Shown: positions 47,556-56,566 of the stretch, piece after piece
How positions within the stretch are numbered: the stretch's first letter is position 1
How the letters are laid out: the number at the start of each line of letters is the position of its first letter
NCBI GenBank assembly: GCA_045805605.1
Contig: JBJMKX010000074.1
Coordinates: 1-64,000, forward strand
From: DATBDE01 sp045805605
GTDB lineage: Bacteria > Actinomycetota > Thermoleophilia > Solirubrobacterales > Solirubrobacteraceae
Direction: 5' to 3'
DNA: 64,000 nt
Program-made: the position numbers and the translations under genes
The notes under the pieces: model-generated
The model's input: the letters and a program-made list of their open reading frames with translations, nothing else
Databases searched by the model: none
Told to the model about the DNA's origin: nothing

Positions 47556-48536
47556 TTAGGCGCTTGCCAGGGCCACCACGTCCGGCAGCTGGGCGTCGAG
47601 GCGCGTCCACCGCTCGCCGGCGTCCTCGCCGACGAGCAGCGTCCCGCCGCGCAGGCCGGCCACGACGACGCCGGGCCGGTCGGGCAGCGTCGCCAGCGCG
47701 TAGGGCATCCGCCGCAGCTCCGGGGCGTCGCCCCAGCCGCCCACCGGCTCCCACTGCGCGTCCTGCCTGCGCATGACGCGCGCCTGCCCGTCGCCGCGGC
47801 CGTGCGCGGCGAACGGGCCGGTGCTGACCGACACATACCAGAGGTCCGGGTCGTCGGGATCGACGGCGGTGGCCCAGGCGTAGTGGCGATCGAGGCCGGC
47901 CTCGAGGTGCGACCAGGTGGCGCCGGCATCCTCGGAGCGCGCGACGCCGTCGCCGGCGGCCTCGTAGACGCGGTCGGGCGCGCCTGCGTGGGTGACCATC
48001 GAATGTGCGTCGATGCACGCCTGCGGGTTGTGGTCGACCCACGTGGTGCCGCCGTCCGTCGAGCGCATCACGCCGCCGAGCTCGATTCCCACGACGAGAG
48101 TGTCGGGATCGGCCGGGGGCAGGGCGATCGTCTGCACGTGGTGCGTCCAGGGCCGCCCCGGGAACGACCAGTTCGGCTCGCTGGGCAGGTCGCGCAGGGC
48201 GGGGACGAGCTCCCACGTGCGGCCGGCGTCCTCCGAGCGGTAGAGGTTGCTCGGCTCGGTGCCGGCGTAGACGACCGGCGCGGCGCGCGAGACGGCCAGC
48301 GCGAGCACGCGCCGGTCCGCGGGCCCGACCTCGGGCTCGCGCCAGCTCGCGCCGCCGTCGTCCGAGATGCGGACGCCGTCGTCGAAGGTGCCGGCATAGA
48401 CGCGGTCGGGATCGTCCGGGTCGGTGGCGAGGCAGCACGCGCCGCTGCCGTGCAGTGACAGCGAGATGTCGCCCGCGTCGAGATCGACGCGCGCAACGGC
48501 GTCGCCGGTGGCGGCGTACAGCCGCCCGGCGCTCAC
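47556..48536 (-). CDS. BNR/sialidase-repeat beta-propeller protein
   Basis: 326 residues from GTG 48536, overlapping the MarR stop by four bases. Five or more BNR (Asp-box) repeats are seen: SDDGGASW, SEDAGRTW, STDGGTTW, SEDAGATW and GEDAGERW, each near an LYAGT/VYEAAG strand. A six- or seven-bladed propeller is likely. No signal sequence is present, so it is probably cytosolic, unlike true sialidases. Coupling to a MarR gene suggests a sensing or stress role (inference). Function unknown. Confidence 0.78.
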   Translation of the reverse strand: MSAGRLYAATGDAVARVDLDAGDISLSLHGSGACCLATDPDDPDRVYAGTFDDGVRISDDGGASWREPEVGPADRRVLALAVSRAAPVVYAGTEPSNLYRSEDAGRTWELVPALRDLPSEPNWSFPGRPWTHHVQTIALPPADPDTLVVGIELGGVMRSTDGGTTWVDHNPQACIDAHSMVTHAGAPDRVYEAAGDGVARSEDAGATWSHLEAGLDRHYAWATAVDPDDPDLWYVSVSTGPFAAHGRGDGQARVMRRQDAQWEPVGGWGDAPELRRMPYALATLPDRPGVVVAGLRGGTLLVGEDAGERWTRLDAQLPDVVALASA

Positions 48537-49021
48537 GCCGTGGCGCTCGCCTGCTGCTCGAGGGCCTTGGCGAGCAGGCGGCGCAGGGTCTCGCGCTCCT
48601 TGCCCGACAGGCCGGAGAGCACGTCTTCCTCGATGGTCTCCATCGAGTGCTCGGCGCGTTCGATCGCCCGCTCGCCGGAGGGCGTGACCTCGACGATGTG
48701 GCGTCGGCGGTCCTCGGGGTCCCGACGGCGCTCGATCCAACCGTGGGCCTCGAGGTCGTTGAGGAGCAGCACGAGGTTGTTGGCGTCCATGTAGAGGGCC
48801 TCGGCCAAATCGGACTGCAGGACGCCGCCGTGATCGCGCACGAAGCAGAGGGTGGCGAACTGCTTGACCCGCATGCCCAGCAGCTGCTCGGTGCTGCGGC
48901 GATGCACAACGCGCGCGAGGCGCGTCAACAGCACCATCGAGCCGGGACTGGTGGCGGTCTCCATCCCTGGGGCGAAGCGTATCGCCACCAGCGGATCTTC
49001 ATCGCCCATAGGATCATCCAT
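48533..49021 (-). CDS. MarR-family regulator
   Basis: 162 residues from ATG 49021; ATG 49009 is an alternative. The winged helix-turn-helix is visible in LGMRVKQFATLCFVRDHGGVLQSDLAEALYMDANNLVLLLNDLEAHGWIERRRDPEDRRRHIVEVTPSGERAIERA. A dimerisation helix pair flanks it. The stop couples to the BNR gene. Its start region carries GTTGATGA, half of the operator upstream of the ABC exporter at 43.7 kb, so it may control itself and that exporter. Confidence 0.9.
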   Translation of the reverse strand: MDDPMGDEDPLVAIRFAPGMETATSPGSMVLLTRLARVVHRRSTEQLLGMRVKQFATLCFVRDHGGVLQSDLAEALYMDANNLVLLLNDLEAHGWIERRRDPEDRRRHIVEVTPSGERAIERAEHSMETIEEDVLSGLSGKERETLRRLLAKALEQQASATA

Positions 49022-49088
49022 GTTACGTTGATGATAGTCGCGAGGGGCGGGCGGTCGCCCGCTCGCGACCTCGAGGCCGAGCCCGCCG

Positions 49089-50033
49089 TCAGCGGCTGAG
49101 AGCCGCCACGCGGCCCCCTTTGCGGGCCTTCTCCAGGTTCTTCCGCGCCAGGTAGCCGTTGCCCAGCAGGAGCAGCGTCTTGTTCGCCGGGGCCTTGAAC
49201 CCGCCCTCGGTGTGGGGGGCGTAGCGGGCGCCGTCGCCCGAGACCTCGAGCCAGCCGGTGTGCTGGCGCGTCTCGAGCCCGATGAGCTTGGCGTTGTAGC
49301 GGTGGGCGACGAGCCCAGCGCGGCGGCCGCCGGCCGGCAGCGCGGCGGCGGTCTCGAGGGAGAGCCCATCGGCGTCCTGGCCGGCGAGGTCGAACGGCAC
49401 GATGAGCGGAAAGCCGTCTGCGCCCACGTAGGCCAGCAGGCGGTGCGGCAGGTCGGCCACGCGGCGTCCGGCCCGCACGGCGTCCACGCGCGGCCCGGTG
49501 CCCTTGTTCGGCGGCGCCTGGGGCGCGGGCGGGCCGCCGGGCGCGGCGGCGCCGACCACCTGGGGCGCACCGGAGGCGCGCAAGTCGGGCCAGACGAGGA
49601 TCCGCTCGACCTTCACCGTCACCAGCACGCGGTCGGCGTAGTAGGCGCCCAGCCAGCGGTCCCAGAAGACCCCGCGCCGCGGCGCGCCGATGAACCGCGC
49701 CGAGCGCGGCCCGATTTCGTTCTGGAGGAAGTCCCGATCGGGGTGGGGCTCGAACGTCGCCATGCCCTGGACGAGCACGTAGCGCTCGTTGGCCGCGTCG
49801 CCGAGGCCGTGCTCGCGCGCGTGGTACGCGAGGGCGATGCGCGGCTCCTCCCGGATGCGCTCGAGCTTGCGGCCAAAGCCCAGCGAGGTGGTGAAGCCGA
49901 CCGTCCCTGCCTCGCGATCGCGCAGCCCGATCGGCGCCACCGCCGTCACGACCGCCCCACCCGCAGGAGTGACGTTCGCAACGGCGCAGGTCAGGTCCCC
50001 GCCGATGACCTCGTCGACCTCGTCGGGCCACAT
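49089..50033 (-). CDS. PPOX-family (split-barrel flavin/F420) protein, duplicated domains
   Basis: 314 residues from ATG 50033. Two split-barrel halves are seen. The first is LTCAVANVTPAGGAVVTAVAPIGLRD, VGFTTSLGFGRKLERIREEPRIALAYHARE and VLVQGMATFEPH. The second is HRLLAYVGADGFPLIVPFDLAGQDADGL, GLVAHRYNAKLIGLETRQHTGWLEV and YAPHTEGGF. This matches pyridoxamine-phosphate-oxidase-like or F420-binding proteins that occur as two fused domains in actinobacteria. Likely a flavin or F420 reductase; the substrate is unknown. It is seven bases from the DivIVA-domain gene. Confidence 0.78.
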   Translation of the reverse strand: MWPDEVDEVIGGDLTCAVANVTPAGGAVVTAVAPIGLRDREAGTVGFTTSLGFGRKLERIREEPRIALAYHAREHGLGDAANERYVLVQGMATFEPHPDRDFLQNEIGPRSARFIGAPRRGVFWDRWLGAYYADRVLVTVKVERILVWPDLRASGAPQVVGAAAPGGPPAPQAPPNKGTGPRVDAVRAGRRVADLPHRLLAYVGADGFPLIVPFDLAGQDADGLSLETAAALPAGGRRAGLVAHRYNAKLIGLETRQHTGWLEVSGDGARYAPHTEGGFKAPANKTLLLLGNGYLARKNLEKARKGGRVAALSR

Positions 50034-50040
50034 ATGAGGT

Positions 50041-50934
50041 TTAACGCGCCCGGGGCCTGCGCGGATGTCTCGGGGCGTCGGGGCGCGGGATGCGGCGCAC
50101 GGACTCGACCGAGGGGTCGCCGACCGGCGGCTCCCTGTTGTCGGGCGGCGGGACCTCCTCGAGCCGGCGTGGCGGGGGCGCCGGCTCACGGTCCGGCTCC
50201 GGCGCGGGCGCGCGCATCGGCGGTGGCGCGGGAGCCGGCTTGGCGGCCTCCGCCGGCGGGCCGCCGTCCTCGTCGGGCGGGAAGCGGTCGAGGGCCTCGT
50301 CGGCCAGTCGGATCAGCGCCTGGCCGACCGCCCGTGCGTCCTCGACGAGCTTGCGCCGCTCGGCCCAGATCTCGTCGACGTCCTTGTCGAGCTGGCGCGC
50401 GCGCTGCTCGGCGTCGCGGCGCATGCGCTCCGCTTCGCGCTCGGCCTCCTCGACCCGCGCGTCGGCCCGGGCGCGCGACCGGGCGGCGATCTCGTCGGCA
50501 GCCTCGTGGGCGCGCTGGAGGATCGCTGCGGTCTCCTTGCCCACGCGGTCGAGCTCGCGCCGCACCGCGGCCTGGGGCGAGCGCGTCGAGTGCAGCTCGA
50601 GGACGTCCTCCTCGACCGCCGCGAGGTGGGCGTCGACGACCTCGCGGTCGTACCCGCGAAAGACGACCGGGAACTCGGCGCGGACCTTCGGAGGCGGATT
50701 GGCGGGGCCGCGGGCGAGCGCTGACGACCAGGTCTTGGGGTCGGGGGTCAGAGGCTCGGAAATGGGATCCGGCTCCCGTGGCTCGGCCTCCGGCGGCACG
50801 GGCTCGGAAGCCGGCTCGTCTGCGACCGGCGGCTCCATCGCCTCGGTCGGCGGGCCGGCAGCCAGCTCGTCGGCGGTGGTCGGCTCGTCTTCGGGTCCCT
50901 GCTCGGGCTCCCGTTGCTCGGGCGTCTCGCTCAC
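50041..50934 (-). CDS. DivIVA-domain protein
   Basis: 297 residues. An acidic Pro/Glu-rich N-terminus (about 85 residues) precedes the DivIVA motif FPVVFRGYDREVVDAHLAAVEEDVLELH. A long coiled coil follows (KETAAILQRAHEAADEIAARSRARADARVEEAEREAERMRRDAEQRARQLDKDVDEIWAERRKLVEDARAVGQ). The C-terminus is Pro/Arg-rich and disordered. DivIVA proteins mark curved membrane and recruit growth or division machinery. The N-terminal extension is unusual, since the motif is normally at the very start. Likely a polar or septal scaffold. Confidence 0.85.
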   Translation of the reverse strand: MSETPEQREPEQGPEDEPTTADELAAGPPTEAMEPPVADEPASEPVPPEAEPREPDPISEPLTPDPKTWSSALARGPANPPPKVRAEFPVVFRGYDREVVDAHLAAVEEDVLELHSTRSPQAAVRRELDRVGKETAAILQRAHEAADEIAARSRARADARVEEAEREAERMRRDAEQRARQLDKDVDEIWAERRKLVEDARAVGQALIRLADEALDRFPPDEDGGPPAEAAKPAPAPPPMRAPAPEPDREPAPPPRRLEEVPPPDNREPPVGDPSVESVRRIPRPDAPRHPRRPRAR

Positions 50935-50962
50935 GCCCCGCCAGCATAGAGACGTCAGCGGG

Positions 50963-51310
50963 TCATTCGTCCCACGCCTGGACCTCCGAAACCCGCGTGA
51001 TGCGGCCCTCTTGCATGCTCAGCAGGATGTTCGACAGCACCTCGCGGCCGTCCGGATAGCGGCAGCGGCACGCAAACGCCGCCCGGTCGCCGGCCAGGAT
51101 CTCGTCCTCCAGGCGCATGGTCAGTCCGCGTCCGTGGACGTCGCGCAGCGCCGCCTGCAGCGACTCGCGGCCGGTTACCACCATCGGAGACGCCGGCGGC
51201 GTCTTGCGATCGACCACCCGCCATTCGACGTTGTCGGCGACCATGCCTCCGAGGGCGTCGACGTCGCCGCCCTCGAACGCGCGGCGAAACGCGGTCGCAT
51301 CGAAGGTCAT
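50963..51310 (-). CDS. SnoaL/NTF2-like protein
   Basis: 115 residues from ATG 51310. The NTF2-like fold is indicated by FDATAFRRAFEGGDVDALGGMVADNVEWRVVDRKTPPASPMVVTGRESLQAAL and the strand pair AFACRCRYPDGREVLSNILLSMQEGRITRVSEVQAWDE. Small binding or isomerase role, substrate unknown. It starts the minus-strand series SnoaL-DivIVA-PPOX-MarR-BNR and is divergent from the BTAD/AAA regulator (131-bp spacer). Confidence 0.8.
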   Translation of the reverse strand: MTFDATAFRRAFEGGDVDALGGMVADNVEWRVVDRKTPPASPMVVTGRESLQAALRDVHGRGLTMRLEDEILAGDRAAFACRCRYPDGREVLSNILLSMQEGRITRVSEVQAWDE

Positions 51311-51441
51311 CGCGCGCTCACCCGGTTCTCGCGCCTGGCCGGCTTGCTGGAGCGCTTCATGGGCCCACCCTCCCACGCGACCGTCATCGGTTCGTGAGCG
51401 CTGCGTGAAAGGGCCCGACCAGGGGTTAGGCTCGCGTCGCA

Positions 51442-54400
51442 ATGCTGCGTGTGCGCCTGGTTGGGGAGCTGGGCCTGGAGGCCGACGGACGGCGGTGCGA
51501 GCCGCCCGCGCCCACGAAGGCGCGAGCGCTGCTGGCCTGGCTCGCCCTCCACCCGGGCCCTCGGCCGCGCTCCGAGCTCGCCGGCACCTTCTGGCCCGAC
51601 GTGCTCGAGGAGAGCGCCCGCGCCAGCCTGCGCACCGCCCTGTCCGCCGTGCGCCGCTCGCTCGGCGACGCGGCCGATGACCACCTCGAGGCCACGCGCG
51701 AGGCGGTCGGGCTGCGCGGTGCCTGGGTCGACGCGCTGGCCTTCGAGCAAGAGGCCGCGACCGGGCGGCTCGAGGACGCGCTTGCCCTCGCCGACGGCGA
51801 GCTCCTCCCGTGGCTGGACGACGAGTGGGCGCGCGATGCCCGCGACCGCCACCGCCAGCGCCGCGGCGAGCTCTTGGGCGAGCTGGCCGCACGGGTCACG
51901 GACCCGGCCGAGGCCGTTCGGCACGCCCGCGCGCGCGTCGCCCTCGACCCGCTCTCAGAGGAGGCCGCGCGCGACCTCATCCGCCACCTCGCCGCCGCCG
52001 GGGACCGCGCGGGGGCGCTCGTGGCCTACGACGAGTTGCGCGAGCGCCTGCGGACCACGCTCGGCATCCCCCCCTCGGCCCCCACCCGCGAGCTCGTGGC
52101 CTCGATCCGCTCGGCGGCGCGGGAACGCCCGCCCTCCTCCCCGCTGCTCGACCGCCGCACCGCCGGCGTGTTCGTCGGCCGCGAGGCCGAGCTCGCGCGC
52201 GCCGGCCGCGCGCCCGGCCTCGTCGTCCTCGAGGGCGAGGCCGGCGTGGGCAAGACGCGCCTGGCGCTCGAGCTGGCCCGCGCCGTGCGCGACCGGGGCG
52301 GCGTTGCCCTCGTCGGCCGCTGCTCGGAGGAGCCCCTGCGGCCCTACGAGGCGTGGGCCGAGGCGCTGCGGCCGATCGTCGAGGAGGGCGAGCTCGAGCG
52401 GATGTACGCCGAGGGCGAGCGGTTCCTGCTCTTTGAGGCCGTCCGCCGCCTCCTTGCCGAGGTAGCCGAGGCCTGGCCGGTCGTCGTCGTGCTCGATGAC
52501 CTGCACTGGGCCGACCGTCCCACCCTGCTGCTGCTCGCTCATCTCGTCCGCGCCCCCGAGGGCGCCCCCGCCCGGCTGGTCGGGACCTACCGCTCGACCG
52601 AACTGCATCGCGACCATCCCCTCGCCGCCCTGCTCGCCGACGCCCGCCGCGAGCACCTGGCCGAGCGCGTGAGCCTGCGCGGCCTGGAAGCCGAGGCGAC
52701 AGCCGAGCTCGTCGCCGCCAGCACCGGGTCGCAGACGCCGGAGCGCGTGACGCGCGCCGTGCACGCCGAGACCGCCGGCAACCCCTTCTTCGTCGTCGAG
52801 ATCGCCCGCCACCTGGCCGAGTCCGGACTGGAGTTCGGCGAGAAGGGCCGCTGGACGGGCGCGTTCTCGCTCGCCGACGTTGGGCTTCCCGAGTCGGTGC
52901 GCGAGGTGCTCGGCCGCCGCCTGGACCGCCTCGGCGACCCCGCCCACGCGGTGCTGCGCGAGGCCGCCCTGCTGGGCGAGCGCTTCGAGCTCGACGCCCT
53001 CCCCGATCCCGACGCCGCCCTCGACGCGCTCGATGCCGCGCTGGCTGCCGGCCTGGTACGCGAGGAGCCCGGCGCTCCCGGCCGCTATGCCTTCGCCCAC
53101 GCGCTCGTGCGCCAGACCCTGTACGAGGAGCTGAGCGCCGCCCGGCGCGTCCGCGCTCACGCCGCGGCGGCCGAGCGCCTGCTGGCGCTGCGTGAGGGCG
53201 GCCGACCGGTCGCCGTCGCGGAGATCGCGCACCACCTGATCGAGGCCGCCCCGGCCGGGGACCCGCTGCGAGCGGCCGAGGAGGCCGAGCGCGCCGCCGC
53301 CGAGGCCAATGCGGCGCTGGCGTGGGAGGACGCCGCCGCCCACGCCGCCCGCGCGCTCCAGGCGCTGGAGTGGCTCGACGAGCCGCCCGGGGAGCTGCGC
53401 GCTCGCCTGCTGCTGACCCAGGGCGAGGCGCAGATGCGCGCCGGCGACCGGGCGCCCGCCCGCGCCGCCCTGCGCGAGGCGATGGCGCTCTACGGCGAAC
53501 TCGGCCGCCCCGAGGAGCTGGCGCGGGCCGCGCTCGCGCTCGGGGGCGTGGGAATCTTCATCGGCCACCCCGACGAGGAGGTGACGACGGCGCTCGGGAC
53601 TGCCCTCGCCGCCCTGCCACCCGGCGCGCACGCCACGCGGGCGCGCGTGCTCGGCCGCCTGGCGGTCGAGCAGTACTACGAGCCGCCCGGCGATGCGCGC
53701 CGGCACCTGTCCGAGGCGGCGCTGCGCGCGGCGCGGCGCGCGGGCGACGACGCCACCCTGGCCGCCGCGCTCAACGCCCGGCACGTCGCGCTGTGGGACC
53801 CCGACCACGTGGCCGAGCGCCTCTCGGTCGCCGAAGAGATGATCGCGGTGGCCGAGCGCGCCGGCGACAGCGAGGCCGCCCTTCAGGGGCGCAACTGGCG
53901 CGTGGTCGACCTGTTCGAGCTCGGCGACCTCGACGGCTGGTGGGAGCAGGTAGAGGACCACGCCCGCGTGGCGGAGGGGTTGCGGCTGCCCTCCTACCGC
54001 TGGTACACGCCGCTGTGGCACGGGGTGCGCTCGCTGCTCGAGGGTCGCTACTCCGATGCCGCACGGGCGCGCGAGCAGGCACGCACGCTGGGCACGGCGG
54101 CCGGCGATGGCAACGCCGAGCTGTTCGCGAGCATGCTCGAGCACGGCGAGCACGTCTTCCGGGGCGACTACGCCGCCGCCGACTGGTCCTTCATGGAGGA
54201 GGCGATGCGAACGTCCCCGGCCGCGATCGCCTACCGGCCGTCTTACGCGTGGATGCTCGCGGCGGTCGGGCGGCTCGACGAGGGCCAGTCCGAGCTCGAT
54301 GCGCTGGCGCCCGACCGCTTCGCCGCCATTCCGTTCGACGCCAACTGGATGTCGGCGATGGCGGAGCTCACCGAGGCGTGCCTGCTGCTCGAGGACCGCG

Positions 54401-54645
54401 CCACCGCCGCCGTCCTGCACGAGCTGCTGACCCCGTACGCGGGAATGACCACCGCCGCCGGACGCGCCGTCGCGCAGTACGGGTTCGTGGACGAGTTCCT
54501 CGGCCGCCTCGGACTGCTGCTCGGGCGCGCCGAGGCGCGGGGCCAGATCGAAGGCGCGCTGGGCCGCTACGAGCGCCACGGCTGGCGGCCGTTCGCGGAG
54601 CGGGCGCGCGCCACGCTGGCGCGTAGCAGCGGGGTCGTAGGGTAA
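51442..54645 (+). CDS. BTAD/AAA large ATPase regulator (SARP/AfsR-like)
   Basis: 1067 residues. An OmpR-like winged helix (about residues 1-90, LVGELGLEADGRRCEPPAPTKARALLAWLAL) leads into a BTAD domain (about 95-230, TGRLEDALALADGELLPWLDDEWARD, ALVAYDELRERLRTTLGIPPSAPTRELV). An AAA/STAND ATPase follows with Walker A GEAGVGKTRLAL (about 268) and Walker B VVVLDDLHWAD (about 350). The C-terminal 450 residues are TPR-like helical repeats. No LuxR domain is visible. Such proteins are pathway activators switched by ATP and ligand. Targets are unknown; the gamma-glutamyl hydrolase-like gene follows 11 bases downstream. Confidence 0.88.
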   Translation: MLRVRLVGELGLEADGRRCEPPAPTKARALLAWLALHPGPRPRSELAGTFWPDVLEESARASLRTALSAVRRSLGDAADDHLEATREAVGLRGAWVDALAFEQEAATGRLEDALALADGELLPWLDDEWARDARDRHRQRRGELLGELAARVTDPAEAVRHARARVALDPLSEEAARDLIRHLAAAGDRAGALVAYDELRERLRTTLGIPPSAPTRELVASIRSAARERPPSSPLLDRRTAGVFVGREAELARAGRAPGLVVLEGEAGVGKTRLALELARAVRDRGGVALVGRCSEEPLRPYEAWAEALRPIVEEGELERMYAEGERFLLFEAVRRLLAEVAEAWPVVVVLDDLHWADRPTLLLLAHLVRAPEGAPARLVGTYRSTELHRDHPLAALLADARREHLAERVSLRGLEAEATAELVAASTGSQTPERVTRAVHAETAGNPFFVVEIARHLAESGLEFGEKGRWTGAFSLADVGLPESVREVLGRRLDRLGDPAHAVLREAALLGERFELDALPDPDAALDALDAALAAGLVREEPGAPGRYAFAHALVRQTLYEELSAARRVRAHAAAAERLLALREGGRPVAVAEIAHHLIEAAPAGDPLRAAEEAERAAAEANAALAWEDAAAHAARALQALEWLDEPPGELRARLLLTQGEAQMRAGDRAPARAALREAMALYGELGRPEELARAALALGGVGIFIGHPDEEVTTALGTALAALPPGAHATRARVLGRLAVEQYYEPPGDARRHLSEAALRAARRAGDDATLAAALNARHVALWDPDHVAERLSVAEEMIAVAERAGDSEAALQGRNWRVVDLFELGDLDGWWEQVEDHARVAEGLRLPSYRWYTPLWHGVRSLLEGRYSDAARAREQARTLGTAAGDGNAELFASMLEHGEHVFRGDYAAADWSFMEEAMRTSPAAIAYRPSYAWMLAAVGRLDEGQSELDALAPDRFAAIPFDANWMSAMAELTEACLLLEDRATAAVLHELLTPYAGMTTAAGRAVAQYGFVDEFLGRLGLLLGRAEARGQIEGALGRYERHGWRPFAERARATLARSSGVVG

Positions 54646-54656
54646 AAGGCGCCATC

Positions 54657-55439
54657 GTGCCCGCCGTACGACCGCTCATCGGCGTCTCGACCTCCGAGCT
54701 ACGGGAGGCCAAGACCGTGCGCCCGCTCGCCCAGGGCGAGCCGCGCCAGCACGAGATCGCGCTCGGCCTCGACTACCCGGAGGTCGTCGACGCGCGCGGC
54801 GGCCTGCCGGTCATCCTGCCGCCGATCGAGCCCGAGGGCGTGCGGCCGCTCGTGGCGCGCGTGTCCGGACTCATGCTGTCGGGCGGCCCCGATCTGCACC
54901 CGAGCGCCTACGGCGCCGCCGTCCATCCCCAGCTCGGGCCCACCGAGCCCGAGCTCGACCACTTCGAGCTGGCGCTGCTGCGCGAGGCCGACGCCGCCGG
55001 CATGCCGATCCTCGCGATCTGCCGCGGCATGCAGGCGCTCAACGTGGCGCGCGGCGGCACCCTGCACCAGCACCTGCCCGACGTCGTCGGGGACGGCATC
55101 GAGCACCGCCAGACCATCGCCGGAAGCCGCCCCACCCACTGGATCACGCTCGAGCGGTCGAGCCGTGTCGGCGCAACCCTCGAGCGCGCGCGCACGAAGG
55201 TCAACTCGTTTCACCACCAGTCACTCGACGACCTGGGCCAGGAGCTGACGTCCGTCGCATGGGCGGCGGACGGGACGGTCGAGGCGGTCGAGGATGCCTC
55301 GCGCCCATTCGTGCTCGGCGTCCAGTGGCACGCCGAGGCGCTCGCCCACCGCCCCGAGCAGGGCAAGCTGTTCGCCGCCTTCGTGGACGCGTGCCGGCGC
55401 TACGAGCGCAGCGCGCGGCCGTTTGCGCGCGCGGCCTGA
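54657..55439 (+). CDS. Gamma-glutamyl-GABA hydrolase-like (PuuD, class I glutamine amidotransferase)
   Basis: 260 residues from GTG 54657. Catalytic Cys in PILAICRGMQALNVARGG and His in LGVQWHAEALAHRP, as in PuuD-type peptidases. HHQSLDDLGQ and VSGLMLSGGPDLHPS are further family blocks. It cleaves gamma-glutamyl amides such as gamma-glutamyl-GABA. It follows the large regulator and overlaps the 3' end of the convergent carboxylate-amine ligase by 40 bases. A link to gamma-glutamyl compound turnover is attractive. Confidence 0.9.
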   Translation: MPAVRPLIGVSTSELREAKTVRPLAQGEPRQHEIALGLDYPEVVDARGGLPVILPPIEPEGVRPLVARVSGLMLSGGPDLHPSAYGAAVHPQLGPTEPELDHFELALLREADAAGMPILAICRGMQALNVARGGTLHQHLPDVVGDGIEHRQTIAGSRPTHWITLERSSRVGATLERARTKVNSFHHQSLDDLGQELTSVAWAADGTVEAVEDASRPFVLGVQWHAEALAHRPEQGKLFAAFVDACRRYERSARPFARAA

Positions 55440-56566
55440 TCGCCGGAGAAGCGGGCCAGGAACGCGTCGGCCAGCGCGGCGACGAGCCCCGGCAGCCGCG
55501 CCTCGTCGCGCGCGAGCTCGAGCTGGCGATCGGCGCCGGTGCGTGCGGCGAGCCGGCGCACGCCCTCGAGCTCGGCCGCGCACCCGAGCGCTTCGGCGTG
55601 GGGCCCGCAGACCTCGAGCAGCTCCTCGAGCTGAGCGCGGACCGGGATGCGGCGCTCGCGGGCCGGGTCGATCAGGCGCGCGTCCATGCCGTCGCGCGCA
55701 GCCAGGAACCGGTTCTCGACGAGGACCTCGGGCGAGTGGCCGATGGGCCGGATCGCCTCCTTCTCGGTCACCTCGCGGCGGGCGATGCTCTGCACGAGCG
55801 CAACGAGCGAGGCGGTCTCGTCCACGCTCGTCTGCACGTCCATGATCCGGACCTCCACCGTGCCGAAGCGCGGCTGGGGGCGCGCATCCCACCACAGGAA
55901 GGTGGGCTCGGGGATGGCGCCGCAGCGGATGAGGATGTCCACCGCCTCGACGTAGTCGGCGTAGGAGCGGAAACCGCGGGGGATGCCGACGCGCGGGAAG
56001 GCCTGGAACAGCGGCGTTCGCGCGGACGACAGGCCCGTGTCGCGCCCCTGCCAGAACGGCGAGTTGACCGACAGGGCGAGCAGCAGCGGGAGGTGGGCGC
56101 GCAGGCGGCGGTGCAGGCGGATGGCGTCCTCGGCCTCCTGCACGCCGACGTGGACGTGCAGCGCGAAGGTCGGCTCGCGGCGGGCGAGCTCGCGCATCGA
56201 GCCGTAGACGAACTGGTAGCGGCTGCCGGAGCTGACGACCGTCTCGTGCCAGACCGTGGACGGGTGCGTGCCGGCGGCGGCCGCGCGCAGCCCGTGGGCC
56301 TCGAGCGCCTCCTCGAGGCTGGATCGCAATGTGGCGAGCTGGTCGATCGTGGCGCCGACGGAGTCGTGCGGGTCGGTGGCGAGCTCGACCGCGGCGCCGT
56401 GGGTCTCGGCGGTGAGGTGGTCGGCGAGTTCGGGCGGCACCGAGGGCAGCACGGCGTCGATCTCCTGGGCCAGCGACCAGTCGTCCGGGCGGAGCATCAT
56501 CACCTCCTCCTCGATCCCGATCGAGAACGGTTCGGAGGGACGCCAGCGCGCCCAGTTCGGGGTCAT
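55400..56566 (-). CDS. Carboxylate-amine ligase (YbdK/GCS2-like)
   Basis: 388 residues from ATG 56566. Glutamate-cysteine-ligase-2 fold signatures are FSIGIEEEVMML, AETHGAAVELATDPHDSVG, GTHPSTVWHETVVSSGSRYQFVYGSMRELARREPTFALHVHVGV, NSPFWQGRDTGLSSARTPLF, FLWWDARPQPRFGTVEVRIMDVQTSV and SIARREVTEKEAIRP. It couples a carboxylate to an amine using ATP. The start overlaps the stop of the ATP-grasp gene, and the 3' end overlaps the amidotransferase gene. With the ATP-grasp partner it probably makes a short peptide or modified amino acid. Confidence 0.9.
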   Translation of the reverse strand: MTPNWARWRPSEPFSIGIEEEVMMLRPDDWSLAQEIDAVLPSVPPELADHLTAETHGAAVELATDPHDSVGATIDQLATLRSSLEEALEAHGLRAAAAGTHPSTVWHETVVSSGSRYQFVYGSMRELARREPTFALHVHVGVQEAEDAIRLHRRLRAHLPLLLALSVNSPFWQGRDTGLSSARTPLFQAFPRVGIPRGFRSYADYVEAVDILIRCGAIPEPTFLWWDARPQPRFGTVEVRIMDVQTSVDETASLVALVQSIARREVTEKEAIRPIGHSPEVLVENRFLAARDGMDARLIDPARERRIPVRAQLEELLEVCGPHAEALGCAAELEGVRRLAARTGADRQLELARDEARLPGLVAALADAFLARFSGDQAARANGRALRS

